Origin: Chitinophagales bacterium
GTDB taxonomy: Bacteria > Bacteroidota > Bacteroidia > Chitinophagales > LD1
Assembly (NCBI GenBank): GCA_016786765.1
Contig: JAEUUZ010000060.1
Coordinates: forward strand, 104,357 to 168,356
Length of the DNA: 64,000 nucleotides
Direction: 5' to 3'
Below, piece after piece: positions 36,467-45,380 of this stretch. Position numbers and translations under genes: made by a program. Positions within the stretch are counted from its first letter, which is position 1. Each line of letters begins with the position of its first letter. The notes beneath the pieces were generated by a model, which was not told the origin of the DNA, made no database searches, and saw only the letters and a program-made list of their open reading frames with translations.

Positions 36467-37756
36467 TTACAACGACCAATAGTTTAAGTTTCCAATCTTC
36501 TTTCTCAAATCTCCTTTTACATCCACAATTATTCCCTCTTCTTTCAATATTGATCTAAAAAAGGCTTCATCGTATGTTGCGAATTGGTCGTGATTTACGG
36601 CAACAATTACTGCATCATACTCTTTTCCTACTTCATTGGTTAAGGGAACTCCATATTCGTGAACGAATTCTTCGTTATCGGCATATGGATCAAATACTTC
36701 AACATTCACTGAATAGGTTTGTAATTCTTTGATAACGTCTACCACTTTTGAATTACGAATGTCGGTAACGTTTTCTTTGAACGTAGCTCCCATTACCAAT
36801 ACTCTCGTGTGGGCTACTTGTTTGTCTTGCTTAATTAACTGCTGCACTAATTTCTTAGAAATAATAGCACCCATTGAGTCATTAATCTTTCTACCGGCCA
36901 ATATCATCTCCGGTTTGAATCCAAGTTGATTGGCTTTATAGGTTAAATAGTAAGGGTCAACGCCAATACAGTGGCCGCCTACTAAACCCGGGAAAAATTT
37001 CAAGAAGTTCCATTTTGTTCCGGCAGCTTCCAATACTTCGTAGGTATTAATTCCCATTTTATCGAAGATACAGCTTAATTCGTTCATTAACGCGATATTC
37101 ACATCCCGTTGTGTGTTTTCAATAATCTTAGCGGCTTCAGCTACTTTGATGCAACTTGCACGGTGTGTACCCGCTGTTACAATAATTTCATAGGTTCTGG
37201 CAATAACATCCAACGATTCAGCATCACAGCCCGAAACAACTTTCAAGATTTTGGTAATCGTATGTTCTTTGTCGCCCGGGTTAATTCGCTCCGGTGAATA
37301 ACCTAGTTTAAAATCTACACCCATTTTCAAACCCGATAATTCTTCCAAAATCGGCAAACAATCTTCTTCCGTGCAGCCTGGGTAAACAGTGGATTCATAA
37401 ACCACATAATCGCCTTTTTTTAACACTTGTCCGATAGTGCGAGATGCAGACTGAACAGGTTTCAAATCGGGTACATTATGTGAATCTACTGGCGTTGGTA
37501 CAGCTACAATAAAAAAGTTAGCTTCTTTAAGTTCTTCTAATTTATGCGTGAAGAAAATATCGCAACCTTCAAACGCTTCCTTCTCCAATTCATTACTTGG
37601 GTCGATACCGTTACGCATCATCTCCACACGCTTCTCATTGATGTCGAATCCGATCACCTTCACTTTCTTTGCAAATTCTAAGGCAATGGGTAACCCCACA
37701 TAACCCAAACCGATAACGGCTAATTTTTTCTCTTTATTTAGTAATTGCTCTACCAT
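36467..37756 (-). CDS. UDP-N-acetyl-hexosamine dehydrogenase (WbpA/TviB/Cap5O-like)
   Basis: A 429-residue nucleotide-sugar dehydrogenase. Rossmann motif VIGLGYVGLPIALEFAKK, catalytic cysteine in PGLVGGHCIGVDPYYL and the central TVYPGCTEEDC loop place it in the UDP-GlcNAc/UDP-GalNAc 6-dehydrogenase group rather than UDP-glucose dehydrogenase (compare GGSCFPKD at 39328-40641). Product would be UDP-N-acetyl-hexosaminuronate, made with 2 NAD. Same operon as an acetyltransferase and a DegT aminotransferase that can use the product. Confidence 0.9.
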   Translation of the reverse strand: MVEQLLNKEKKLAVIGLGYVGLPIALEFAKKVKVIGFDINEKRVEMMRNGIDPSNELEKEAFEGCDIFFTHKLEELKEANFFIVAVPTPVDSHNVPDLKPVQSASRTIGQVLKKGDYVVYESTVYPGCTEEDCLPILEELSGLKMGVDFKLGYSPERINPGDKEHTITKILKVVSGCDAESLDVIARTYEIIVTAGTHRASCIKVAEAAKIIENTQRDVNIALMNELSCIFDKMGINTYEVLEAAGTKWNFLKFFPGLVGGHCIGVDPYYLTYKANQLGFKPEMILAGRKINDSMGAIISKKLVQQLIKQDKQVAHTRVLVMGATFKENVTDIRNSKVVDVIKELQTYSVNVEVFDPYADNEEFVHEYGVPLTNEVGKEYDAVIVAVNHDQFATYDEAFFRSILKEEGIIVDVKGDLRKKIGNLNYWSL

Positions 37757-37757
37757 A

Positions 37758-38342
37758 TTAATTTATTTTTGAAACCTTGTTATTTTCTAATTTATACTTT
37801 TGATTGCTTTCCGGACAAACTGCCATCCCGTTGTTGTCAAATTTTAATTTGTGTCCGAATTCACTCATCCATCCGGTTTGTCGGGCGGGGTTTCCAACTA
37901 AGAGGGCATAGGCAGGAACTGATTTTGTGACAACTGCACCTGCACCAATAAAAGCAAATTCGCCAATATCGTTGCCACATACAATTGTAGCATTAGCGCC
38001 AATGGAGGCTCCTTTTTTTACGGTTGTTTTGGCATATTCACTTTTTCTGTTCACAGCGCTCCTAGGGTTAATTACATTTGTGAACACCATGGAAGGACCT
38101 AAAAAAACATCATCTTCGCAGATAACTCCTGTGTAAATGGACACGTTATTTTGCACTTTTACATTTCGTCCGAGTGTTACATTCGGTGAAATCACAACAT
38201 TTTGTCCAATGTTACAGTTTTCGCCTAATGAACAATTCGGCATTATATGGCTGAAATGCCATATTTTAGTGCCTTTTCCAATGGAACAGCCTTCATCAAT
38301 ATAGGCTGATTCATGTGCAAAAAAATCTTTTTCAGTACTCAT
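37758..38342 (-). CDS. WbpD/WlbB-like sugar N-acetyltransferase (left-handed beta-helix)
   Basis: A 194-residue hexapeptide-repeat acyltransferase. Coils such as [25 protein letters not shown] and [27 protein letters not shown] build a left-handed beta-helix; it works as a trimer with acetyl-CoA. The opening ([26 protein letters not shown]) and [12 protein letters not shown] loop match WbpD/WlbB, which acetylate the 3-amino group of UDP-2-acetamido-3-amino-glucuronate. Overlaps the upstream decarboxylase gene by 4 bp. The fit with the DegT enzyme at 40651 supports that role. Confidence 0.88.
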   Translation of the reverse strand: MSTEKDFFAHESAYIDEGCSIGKGTKIWHFSHIMPNCSLGENCNIGQNVVISPNVTLGRNVKVQNNVSIYTGVICEDDVFLGPSMVFTNVINPRSAVNRKSEYAKTTVKKGASIGANATIVCGNDIGEFAFIGAGAVVTKSVPAYALLVGNPARQTGWMSEFGHKLKFDNNGMAVCPESNQKYKLENNKVSKIN

Positions 38343-39316
38343 GATTGTTCAAATTTTGGACTTTTAAACCATTCCTCCTGAGGCAAATTTTTAAAATAGT
38401 CGTAGGTGATTTTCAAACCTTCCGCTCTGGTAACTTTAGGTTCCCAACCTAAAATAGATTTTGCCTTGGTAATATCCGGACGTCTTTGCTTAGGATCATC
38501 CGTTGGCAAAGGCTTACTTACCAATTTTTGATTTGCACCTGTTAATTTTAAAATCTCTTCACCAAATTCACGAATAGTGATTTCGTCCGGATTACCTATG
38601 TTCATAGGCTGTGCGTAGTCACTCATTAATAAACGGTAAATACCTTCCACTAAATCGGCCACGTAACAAAACGAACGTGTTTGCGAACCATCTCCAAACA
38701 TGGTTAAATCTTCTCCGCGAAGCGCTTGACCAATAAATGCAGGTAACACACGACCGTCATTTAAACGCATACGAGGTCCATAAGTATTGAATATTCGAAC
38801 AATTCTTGTTTCAACTCCATGAAATGTATGATAGGCCATGGTAATTGCTTCTTGAAAACGCTTGGCTTCATCGTAAACACCTCGTGGTCCTACCGGATTT
38901 ACATTGCCCCAATATTCTTCGGGTTGTGGGTGGACTGAAGGGTCGCCATACACTTCAGAAGTAGAGGCAACAATAATTCTTGCCTTTTTAGCTTTAGCGA
39001 GACCTAACAAATTGTGTGTGCCTAATGATCCTACTTTAAGGGTTTGTATTGGAATTTTTAGATAGTCGATAGGTGAAGCAGGCGAAGCAAAATGAAGGAT
39101 GTAATCTAAATGCCCCGGTACATGCACAAACTTCGAAACATCGTGATGATAAAATTCGAAATTTTCGAGTTTAAAGAGATGTTCTATGTTTTTCAAATCT
39201 CCTGTAATGAGATTATCCATAGCAATCACATGCATATCTTCTTTGATGAATCGGTCACAAAGATGAGATCCTAAAAAACCTGCTGCTCCTGTAATTAAAA
39301 CGCGCTTTCTTTGCAT
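38339..39316 (-). CDS. UDP-glucuronate decarboxylase (UDP-xylose synthase)
   Basis: A 325-residue SDR of the UXS group. NAD motif [35 protein letters not shown], and the GVYDEAKRF YxxxK pair are diagnostic; the R in SRMRLND-like [12 protein letters not shown] fits the family. It converts UDP-glucuronate to UDP-xylose and CO2. The preceding gene (39328-40641) encodes UDP-glucose dehydrogenase, which makes the substrate, so the two form a UDP-xylose module inside this operon. Overlaps the next gene by 4 bp. Confidence 0.93.
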   Translation of the reverse strand: MQRKRVLITGAAGFLGSHLCDRFIKEDMHVIAMDNLITGDLKNIEHLFKLENFEFYHHDVSKFVHVPGHLDYILHFASPASPIDYLKIPIQTLKVGSLGTHNLLGLAKAKKARIIVASTSEVYGDPSVHPQPEEYWGNVNPVGPRGVYDEAKRFQEAITMAYHTFHGVETRIVRIFNTYGPRMRLNDGRVLPAFIGQALRGEDLTMFGDGSQTRSFCYVADLVEGIYRLLMSDYAQPMNIGNPDEITIREFGEEILKLTGANQKLVSKPLPTDDPKQRRPDITKAKSILGWEPKVTRAEGLKITYDYFKNLPQEEWFKSPKFEQS

Positions 39317-39327
39317 AACTAAATATT

Positions 39328-40641
39328 TTAACCGATTGATTTTCGTCCAACACTGCAGTAGTAGTAACCCAACTCAATCATTTCGTTGAGGTCGTATAGA
39401 TTTCTTCCATCAAAAATAACCTTCGTTTTCAACGAAGAACTAATTTTATCGAAATCAGGCGATCGGAAAGCGTTCCATTCCGTAGCAATGGTTAAGAAAT
39501 CGGCACCCTCCAGTGCTTCATATTGGTCTTTTGCGAAAAACACTTTTTCTCCAAAAATCTCTTTTACATTTTTCATGGCTTCTGGGTCATATGCTCTCAC
39601 CGATGCACCGTGTTCCAAGAATTTTTCAATCAAATAAACGGCAGGAGCTTCACGAATATCATCGGTGTTAGGCTTGAATGCCAGTCCCCAAAGAGCAATG
39701 GTCTTACCGGCTAAATTGCCGTTGAAGAAGTTCAAAATTCGATTAAAGAACAATTCTCTTTGTTTGTAATTCACATCCATTACTGCATCCAAAATGCGGA
39801 ATGCATATTTGTTTTCTTGTGCCGTGAAATGCAATGCCTGAACATCTTTCGGGAAACAGCTTCCGCCATATCCAATGCCAGGGAAAAGAAAACGTTTACC
39901 AATTCTTGAATCAGTTCCAATTCCTTTTCTCACATTATCTACATCTGCACCCACCAATTCGCATAGGTTGGCTACTTCATTCATAAACGAAATTTTTGTC
40001 GCCAAAAATGCATTGGCTGCATATTTGGTCATCTCTGCACTTCGCTCATCCATAAAAAGAATCGGGTTGCCCTGACGTACAAACGGCTCATAGAGACGGT
40101 TCATCACTTCGCGTGCTTTTTCCGATGATGTGCCAATCACTACACGCTCCGGTTTTAGAAAATCTTCTACGGCTACACCTTCACGTAAAAATTCGGGATT
40201 GGAAACTACATCAAACAATTCACGTTTCCCTGCCTTTAAAACAGCATCTGTTACTTTATCGGCTGTTCCAACCGGAACGGTACTTTTATCAACAATTACT
40301 ACGTAGTTTTTAAGTAACGGACCCAAATCATTGGCTACACCTAAAATGTATTTCAAATCTGCCGATCCGTCTTCGCCCGGAGGAGTTGGGAGTGCAAGAA
40401 AAATAACTTTTGCATCTTCTATTCCTTCTTTTAACGAAGTGGTGAATTTCAATCGACCTTCATTTTTATTTCTTTCGAAAAGCGTATCTAACTCCGGCTC
40501 GTATATCGGTAACTGATTATTCTCGAGCATTTTGATTTTCGACTCATTGATATCAATACAAGTTACTGTATTGCCTGTTTCTGCAAAACATGTACCGGTA
40601 ACTAATCCAACATACCCGGTTCCAACAACGGCTATTTTCAT
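39328..40641 (-). CDS. ugd: UDP-glucose 6-dehydrogenase
   Basis: A 437-residue NAD-dependent dehydrogenase oxidising UDP-glucose to UDP-glucuronate. The Rossmann motif [19 protein letters not shown], the catalytic Cys in [13 protein letters not shown] and the C-terminal [12 protein letters not shown] are typical of TuaD/Ugd. ATG at 40641. It lies 9 bp after the DegT aminotransferase gene and 11 bp before the decarboxylase that uses its product. Confidence 0.95.
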   Translation of the reverse strand: MKIAVVGTGYVGLVTGTCFAETGNTVTCIDINESKIKMLENNQLPIYEPELDTLFERNKNEGRLKFTTSLKEGIEDAKVIFLALPTPPGEDGSADLKYILGVANDLGPLLKNYVVIVDKSTVPVGTADKVTDAVLKAGKRELFDVVSNPEFLREGVAVEDFLKPERVVIGTSSEKAREVMNRLYEPFVRQGNPILFMDERSAEMTKYAANAFLATKISFMNEVANLCELVGADVDNVRKGIGTDSRIGKRFLFPGIGYGGSCFPKDVQALHFTAQENKYAFRILDAVMDVNYKQRELFFNRILNFFNGNLAGKTIALWGLAFKPNTDDIREAPAVYLIEKFLEHGASVRAYDPEAMKNVKEIFGEKVFFAKDQYEALEGADFLTIATEWNAFRSPDFDKISSSLKTKVIFDGRNLYDLNEMIELGYYYCSVGRKSIG

Positions 40642-40650
40642 TCTATGAAT

Positions 40651-41778
40651 TTATTTTATTGATTCTAAAACTGATTTAACAATGTATTCTCTTTGCTCAG
40701 AATCCATTTCGGTATGCATAGGTAAAGACACTACGCGTTGGCACAAATCGGTCGAAATTGGGAAATCTGCATCGGTGAAGCGAGGATCTTGATAGGCCTT
40801 TTGATTATGGAGGGGGATAGGGTAATAAATCATGGATGGCACATTTTTTTCAGCCAATTTCTTTCTGAACTCATCTCTATTTACACCATTCAAGAGCAGC
40901 GTATATTGGTGAAATACATGTGTAGAGCCTTTTTTACGCGAAGGAACAGTGAGTTGCGGACAATCGGCAAACGCCTTGTCATAAAAATCAGCTAATTCGT
41001 TTCTGCGTTTTGCATATTCATCCAGGTAAGGCAATTTTTCGTTCAAAATGGCTGCTTGTATAGTGTCTAAACGAGAGTTAACACCCACTTTATCATGGTA
41101 ATATTGAACAGATTGTCCGTGATTAGCAATCATTCTTATACGAGTGGCTAAGATATCGTCATTGGTATACAATGCCCCACCATCGCCATAACAACCTAAA
41201 TTTTTGGAAGGAAAGAAAGACGTACAGCCAATATCTCCAATCGTTCCGGCCTTATGGATTGTTTTATCCGCGAAAGTATAATCGGCTCCAATAGCTTGTG
41301 CTACATCTTCAATTACGAATAAATTATGTTTTTCAGCAATTTTCATGATGGCTTCCATATCTGCACATTGTCCGAATAAATGTACCGGAACAATTGCCTT
41401 CGTTTTTGGGGTGATGGCCTTTTCTAGGGCTTTTGTATCTATGTTAAAGGTTTTAGGGTTTACTTCAACTAAAATAGGTTTAAGACGAAGTAATGCAATA
41501 ACTTCAGCAGTAGCAGCATAAGTAAAATCGGCTGTAATTACCTCGTCCTCCGGCTGTAAGTCAAGTGCCATCATTGCAATTTGAAGTGCATCCGTTCCGT
41601 TGGCTACACCAATAACATGCTTCACCTGCAAATACTTTGCTAAATTATCTTCGAACTCCTTTACTTTAGGTCCTTTAATAAATTGTGTTGCATCAATCAC
41701 CGATTGAATGGCTGTATCAATCTGAGGTTTAATCTTCAGATACTGACGCTTTAAATCAACCATTTCTATTTTATGCAT
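40651..41778 (-). CDS. DegT/DnrJ/EryC1-family sugar aminotransferase (WbpE-like)
   Basis: A 375-residue PLP enzyme. The PLP lysine lies in TSFFPSKNLGCYGDGGA, with the cofactor-binding GVANGTDALQIAM and VEDVAQAIGA regions in order. In WbpE-type pathways it transfers an amino group to the 3-keto group of UDP-GlcNAc(3-keto)A. The first gene of the operon 41778-33648; the acetyltransferase (37758) would act next. No WbpB/WlbA-type 3-dehydrogenase, needed to make the keto substrate, is seen in the window. Confidence 0.9.
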   Translation of the reverse strand: MHKIEMVDLKRQYLKIKPQIDTAIQSVIDATQFIKGPKVKEFEDNLAKYLQVKHVIGVANGTDALQIAMMALDLQPEDEVITADFTYAATAEVIALLRLKPILVEVNPKTFNIDTKALEKAITPKTKAIVPVHLFGQCADMEAIMKIAEKHNLFVIEDVAQAIGADYTFADKTIHKAGTIGDIGCTSFFPSKNLGCYGDGGALYTNDDILATRIRMIANHGQSVQYYHDKVGVNSRLDTIQAAILNEKLPYLDEYAKRRNELADFYDKAFADCPQLTVPSRKKGSTHVFHQYTLLLNGVNRDEFRKKLAEKNVPSMIYYPIPLHNQKAYQDPRFTDADFPISTDLCQRVVSLPMHTEMDSEQREYIVKSVLESIK

Positions 41779-41847
41779 ATCAAAAATTGAGTCGCGAAGG
41801 TAACATTTTAATTATTGTTCAAAAAAGATAAGTATCTACTTTCAAAC

Positions 41848-42540
41848 TTATTTAGAAGGATTAAACTGAAGTTCTCCGCCTAAGTTGCTCATTTGGCGTA
41901 AAATCCAAGATTGACGGGCATATATAAAGGACGTAGGGCGACTTAGCTTGTATTTAATGGGATTGGGGATGATTGCAGCGATTAAAGCACACTGTGAAGG
42001 GGACAATTGCTTAGCTGAAGTATGGAAATAAGTTTGTGCAGCCCCTTCAGCACCATATACTCCATCACCCATTTCAATGATGTTTAAATAGACTTCCAAA
42101 ATTCGTTCTTTACTCCATAGAACTTCCAATAAAACAGTGAAATACACTTCAAAACCTTTTCTAATCCATGAGCGGGATGGCCAAAGGAATAGATTTTTAG
42201 CCGTTTGTTGCGAAATGGTTGAAGCTCCGCGAACGCGTTTATGTTTTCCGTTAAATTTAAGTGCATCTTTAATGGCTTCAACATCAAAACCGTGGTGGTC
42301 TAAAAATAGTTGGTCTTCGCTGGCCACAACTGCTAGTTGAAGTTTTGGTGAAATTTGATCGATTGACTTCCATTTTTTGTATAAGCGCAACTCTTTTCCA
42401 TGAATTGTCTGTTGTGCACAACGAATCAGCATGAGCGGGGTTACCGGTACCGGAATAAATCTAAACAGTATGACGGAACCTACGGAAACTATAAAAAAAT
42501 ATAAAGCTATTTTCCCAGCTATTCGAAGCACCTTTTTCAT
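41848..42540 (-). CDS. mtgA: Monofunctional biosynthetic peptidoglycan transglycosylase
   Basis: A 230-residue GT51 enzyme that polymerises lipid II into glycan strands. One N-terminal membrane anchor (about 10-30) precedes the catalytic domain, with the catalytic Glu E75 in VVASEDQLFLDHHGFD, the RGASTISQQTAKNLFL motif and the LEVYLNIIEMGDGVYG motif. No transpeptidase domain. Separate from the sugar operon (69-bp gap to 41778) and preceded by the transketolase-like gene. Confidence 0.95.
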   Translation of the reverse strand: MKKVLRIAGKIALYFFIVSVGSVILFRFIPVPVTPLMLIRCAQQTIHGKELRLYKKWKSIDQISPKLQLAVVASEDQLFLDHHGFDVEAIKDALKFNGKHKRVRGASTISQQTAKNLFLWPSRSWIRKGFEVYFTVLLEVLWSKERILEVYLNIIEMGDGVYGAEGAAQTYFHTSAKQLSPSQCALIAAIIPNPIKYKLSRPTSFIYARQSWILRQMSNLGGELQFNPSK

Positions 42541-42588
42541 TCATCAACGTATTGAAATCCCTTAATTATTTGTACCGAAACTTACCCT

Positions 42589-43374
42589 TTAGTGGGTTTC
42601 TACATATGCTGAAAGCTGTTCAAAATCTTCATCTTTCATTGGAAGATAATGACAATCTACCATTCCTTCATATTTTGCCCAACCATTTCCTTTTGTAGTG
42701 TTGCAAATCACTGCCAACGGTTTAGAAAAAGCAGGATATTGTACTTTCGCTTCATTTAATGCAGCAAAATCATGTCCATTAATCTCCATTACATCAAACC
42801 CAAAAGCTTCAAGCTTTTTATCTAATGGGTCGAGCTGCATCACATCTTCCGTTTTTCCAAAGCCTTGAAGTCGGTTGCGATCTATCATCCAAACCACATT
42901 TTTGAGTTGATGATGTGCAATAAAAAGTGCAGCTTCCCAGGTACTGCCTTCGTTGATTTCTCCATCGCTGGTTACACAGAAAATAGTTTTGCCGTTCTTT
43001 TTCAATTTTGAAGCAAGGCCCAATCCACAAGCAATGGAGAGTCCATGCCCCAAACTTCCTGTCGCAAAAGGAATTCCTTTTAATTTATGGGTAGGCGGGT
43101 GGGCTGCTAAATAGGTATCGTTCTTGTAAAACGTTTTGATTTGTTCTTCCGAAATATCACCGGCTTCAGCTAATACACTGTATAAAACGGCCGCTGCGTG
43201 TCCTTTAGAAAGGATTAATTCATCATCAGACTTCATCCAGTTCAATTTCACAAAAGTAAGCATCTCTGTACATGACAACGAGCAGCCAACGTGGCCGGCA
43301 TTGGCCGACTTATACATGTTTAAGAATCGTTGTTTAACCGATTTATTATGTGCTGATAGTTGTACTATGTTCAT
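42589..43374 (-). CDS. Transketolase N-terminal subunit-like
   Basis: A 261-residue protein holding only the thiamine-diphosphate pyrophosphate-binding half of transketolase. It has DELILSKGHAA, the cofactor motif SDGEINEGSTWEAAL (SDG instead of GDG) and IDRNRLQGFG. Split transketolases usually have a second gene for the C-terminal half beside them; here both neighbours are unrelated, so the partner is elsewhere or lost. Overlaps the phosphoesterase gene by 4 bp, hinting at a shared transcript. Possible role is pentose-phosphate or a sugar pathway for glycans. Confidence 0.88.
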   Translation of the reverse strand: MNIVQLSAHNKSVKQRFLNMYKSANAGHVGCSLSCTEMLTFVKLNWMKSDDELILSKGHAAAVLYSVLAEAGDISEEQIKTFYKNDTYLAAHPPTHKLKGIPFATGSLGHGLSIACGLGLASKLKKNGKTIFCVTSDGEINEGSTWEAALFIAHHQLKNVVWMIDRNRLQGFGKTEDVMQLDPLDKKLEAFGFDVMEINGHDFAALNEAKVQYPAFSKPLAVICNTTKGNGWAKYEGMVDCHYLPMKDEDFEQLSAYVETH

Positions 43375-43904
43375 ACCATTGCTTCATTATTATTGTCAAT
43401 TCTGCCCCTTTTCCCCAGTTCAATTACTTCCAAATTAAGTACTTTTTTTTCATGTAACTGAAAACGCAGTACCGTTTTAATTTTATGCATACCATGAATC
43501 CCTGCTGCACCGGGGTTAAAAACAATCATATTGTTCAGTTTCTCATCGCGCATCACTTTCAAAATGTGCGAGTGACCGCAAATAAAAATATCGGGTTGAA
43601 CAGAAGGTAACATACTTCGAACAGCCGGACTGTAGTTACCAGGGTACCCACCAATATGCGTCATCCAGATTTTAAACCCCTCTACTTCCCAAATCAAATG
43701 TTCTTTGTACTCCTGCCGAAGAACTCCTCCATCAATATTGCCGTAAACCGCCTTTATATTCGGTTGAATCTGTTGGAGTTGTTCCATTAAATCCATGGAA
43801 CCAATATCCCCTGCATGCCATATTTCATCCACATCTTTGAAGAATTCGACCAGCTTTGGATCAAAATAATTATGTGTATCAGAAATTAAGCCAATTCGAA
43901 TCAT
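43371..43904 (-). CDS. YfcE/MJ0936-type metallophosphoesterase
   Basis: A 177-residue calcineurin-like phosphodiesterase with the full metal set: D9 and H11 in ISDTHNYF, D33 in HAGDIG, N56 in VYGNID, and H in ICGHSHILK. Family members act as phosphodiesterases on small substrates in vitro; physiological substrates are unknown. ATG at 43904. First gene of a two-gene unit with the transketolase-like gene (4 bp overlap), divergent from the small lipoprotein at 43943. Confidence 0.92.
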   Translation of the reverse strand: MIRIGLISDTHNYFDPKLVEFFKDVDEIWHAGDIGSMDLMEQLQQIQPNIKAVYGNIDGGVLRQEYKEHLIWEVEGFKIWMTHIGGYPGNYSPAVRSMLPSVQPDIFICGHSHILKVMRDEKLNNMIVFNPGAAGIHGMHKIKTVLRFQLHEKKVLNLEVIELGKRGRIDNNNEAMV

Positions 43905-43942
43905 TTATTATATTTGTGCATAACGAACCCAAAAATAGAAAT

Positions 43943-44161
43943 ATGAACAAATTATTATTTTGTTTTTCTGTAGTAGCTCTAGTTGCTGTATCATCTTGTA
44001 AGAAAGTATGTGTTCAATGTGCAGCATACGATAAAAAATCTAGCATTCAGGTGTATAAAACCGGTGAAGTTTGTGGAACTAGTTTTGATATGAAGAATTT
44101 TAAGAACCGATTCGAGAAAAACTTCAGCGAGTATAACACCTCTTGTAACGATGTTAACTAG
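43943..44161 (+). CDS. Small Cys-containing lipoprotein
   Basis: A 72-residue lipoprotein; ATG at 43943 chosen because it gives a signal peptide (MNKLLFCFSVVALVAVSSC) with lipobox VSSC. The mature part has CKKVCVQCAAYD, VCGTS and NTSCNDVN. Opens like the longer lipoprotein at 29383 (SSCKK-C-xx-C). Function unknown. Its last 8 bp overlap the end of the convergent MFS gene. Confidence 0.65.
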   Translation: MNKLLFCFSVVALVAVSSCKKVCVQCAAYDKKSSIQVYKTGEVCGTSFDMKNFKNRFEKNFSEYNTSCNDVN

Positions 44162-45377
44162 ATGCTGATCGTTCAAATTTAAGAATTAGGAGGTAGTACC
44201 ATACAACTCCCAAAATATAGAAGCCTACAGTAATAAAAATGATATTGCTGTAGGCTATTTTCATTTCTCGAAGTATTGAAAACAATACTGCACTTATAAA
44301 CCAACTGCCGCTCCATATCGCTGAAATAATTGCAGATACTAGATTTCGGTTTTTTTCCCCTACGTATTTCATCGATAATTCTGTTGTTAGCGGACCGGCA
44401 ATATTCATCAACGGCTGACGAATAATGAATAATCCCATTGCAATTAATGGCGCAAAAGCATAGCCCTGAATCCACTCGGTTGTTCCTAATAAAAACAAGG
44501 CAATAATAGCCAATGATTGAAAGAAGGTGATAGCAAACTTATAGCCGAGCTTACGCTTAATTATAGGGTTAATAAATCCCCCCAAAACAACTAAAACAAA
44601 GGCAATAGTGTTTATTAGTGAAAATACAGGAGCATCAACATTGTGTACGAATTTGAAAAACAAATTGATAAAAGGTATGGTGAAACCGGCACCAAACGCA
44701 ATCAGGAATACAGGGATAAGCACTTCGCCAATTTTTTTCCAATCGCTTTTTGTTGTTCTGTAAACTTGTTCAGCTTTTGATTTTGGATGAATGTCTTTCA
44801 ATTTAAATATGAAAAAAGGACCAAAGCAGGCTACAAAACAGTAAAGCGCTAAAAGCGAAATGTTTGAAAATTCAGGAAATACTAGGTTTGCCAAGTAATT
44901 GAATAATCCACAAATGATGGTAGTGAAACTTCCAATAGCGAAAAATAGTGAAATGGCTTCTGTTTCATTCTCTTCTGTAGTGATGTTCATAAGAATGGGA
45001 AGCGCCATAATTTGCACCAAAGAAAACGAGACTCCCCACAAAAATGTAATGAGCCGTAATAGTTCAGATACATGGAAATGGATACACCAAAGCGTTGCTA
45101 ATGAAAGGAGAGGAGCGGTTACACTCCCAATGAGTAACAAATTTTTGAGATTAATTCGCTCTGAAATCAACGTTAACGGATAAGCACAAATCAAAACGGC
45201 TAAGTATCTGTTGCCATTGATAGATGTAATATCGTAATCTTTATAGCCGTGATCAATCATCACATAATTCAACAGCAATGCAAATGCAGCATTAATGAGT
45301 TGTAATGCTACATCGGCACCCAAAAGCCACCAAACATCGGCCGGTAGGGTCTTATAGGATTGGAATATCTTTTTCAA
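44154..45377 (-). CDS. MFS transporter
   Basis: A 407-residue major facilitator with about 12 predicted helices. There is a loop of charged residues in the centre (KLKDIHPKSKAEQVYRTTKSDWKK, near 193-217) that separates the two six-helix halves. No clear drug-efflux motif A, so the substrate cannot be assigned. It is 3 bp downstream of the M1 aminopeptidase gene in the same direction, so the two are probably co-transcribed; peptide uptake or efflux would fit but is speculation. Confidence 0.85.
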   Translation of the reverse strand: MKKIFQSYKTLPADVWWLLGADVALQLINAAFALLLNYVMIDHGYKDYDITSINGNRYLAVLICAYPLTLISERINLKNLLLIGSVTAPLLSLATLWCIHFHVSELLRLITFLWGVSFSLVQIMALPILMNITTEENETEAISLFFAIGSFTTIICGLFNYLANLVFPEFSNISLLALYCFVACFGPFFIFKLKDIHPKSKAEQVYRTTKSDWKKIGEVLIPVFLIAFGAGFTIPFINLFFKFVHNVDAPVFSLINTIAFVLVVLGGFINPIIKRKLGYKFAITFFQSLAIIALFLLGTTEWIQGYAFAPLIAMGLFIIRQPLMNIAGPLTTELSMKYVGEKNRNLVSAIISAIWSGSWFISAVLFSILREMKIAYSNIIFITVGFYILGVVWYYLLILKFERSASS

Positions 45378-45380
45378 TGA

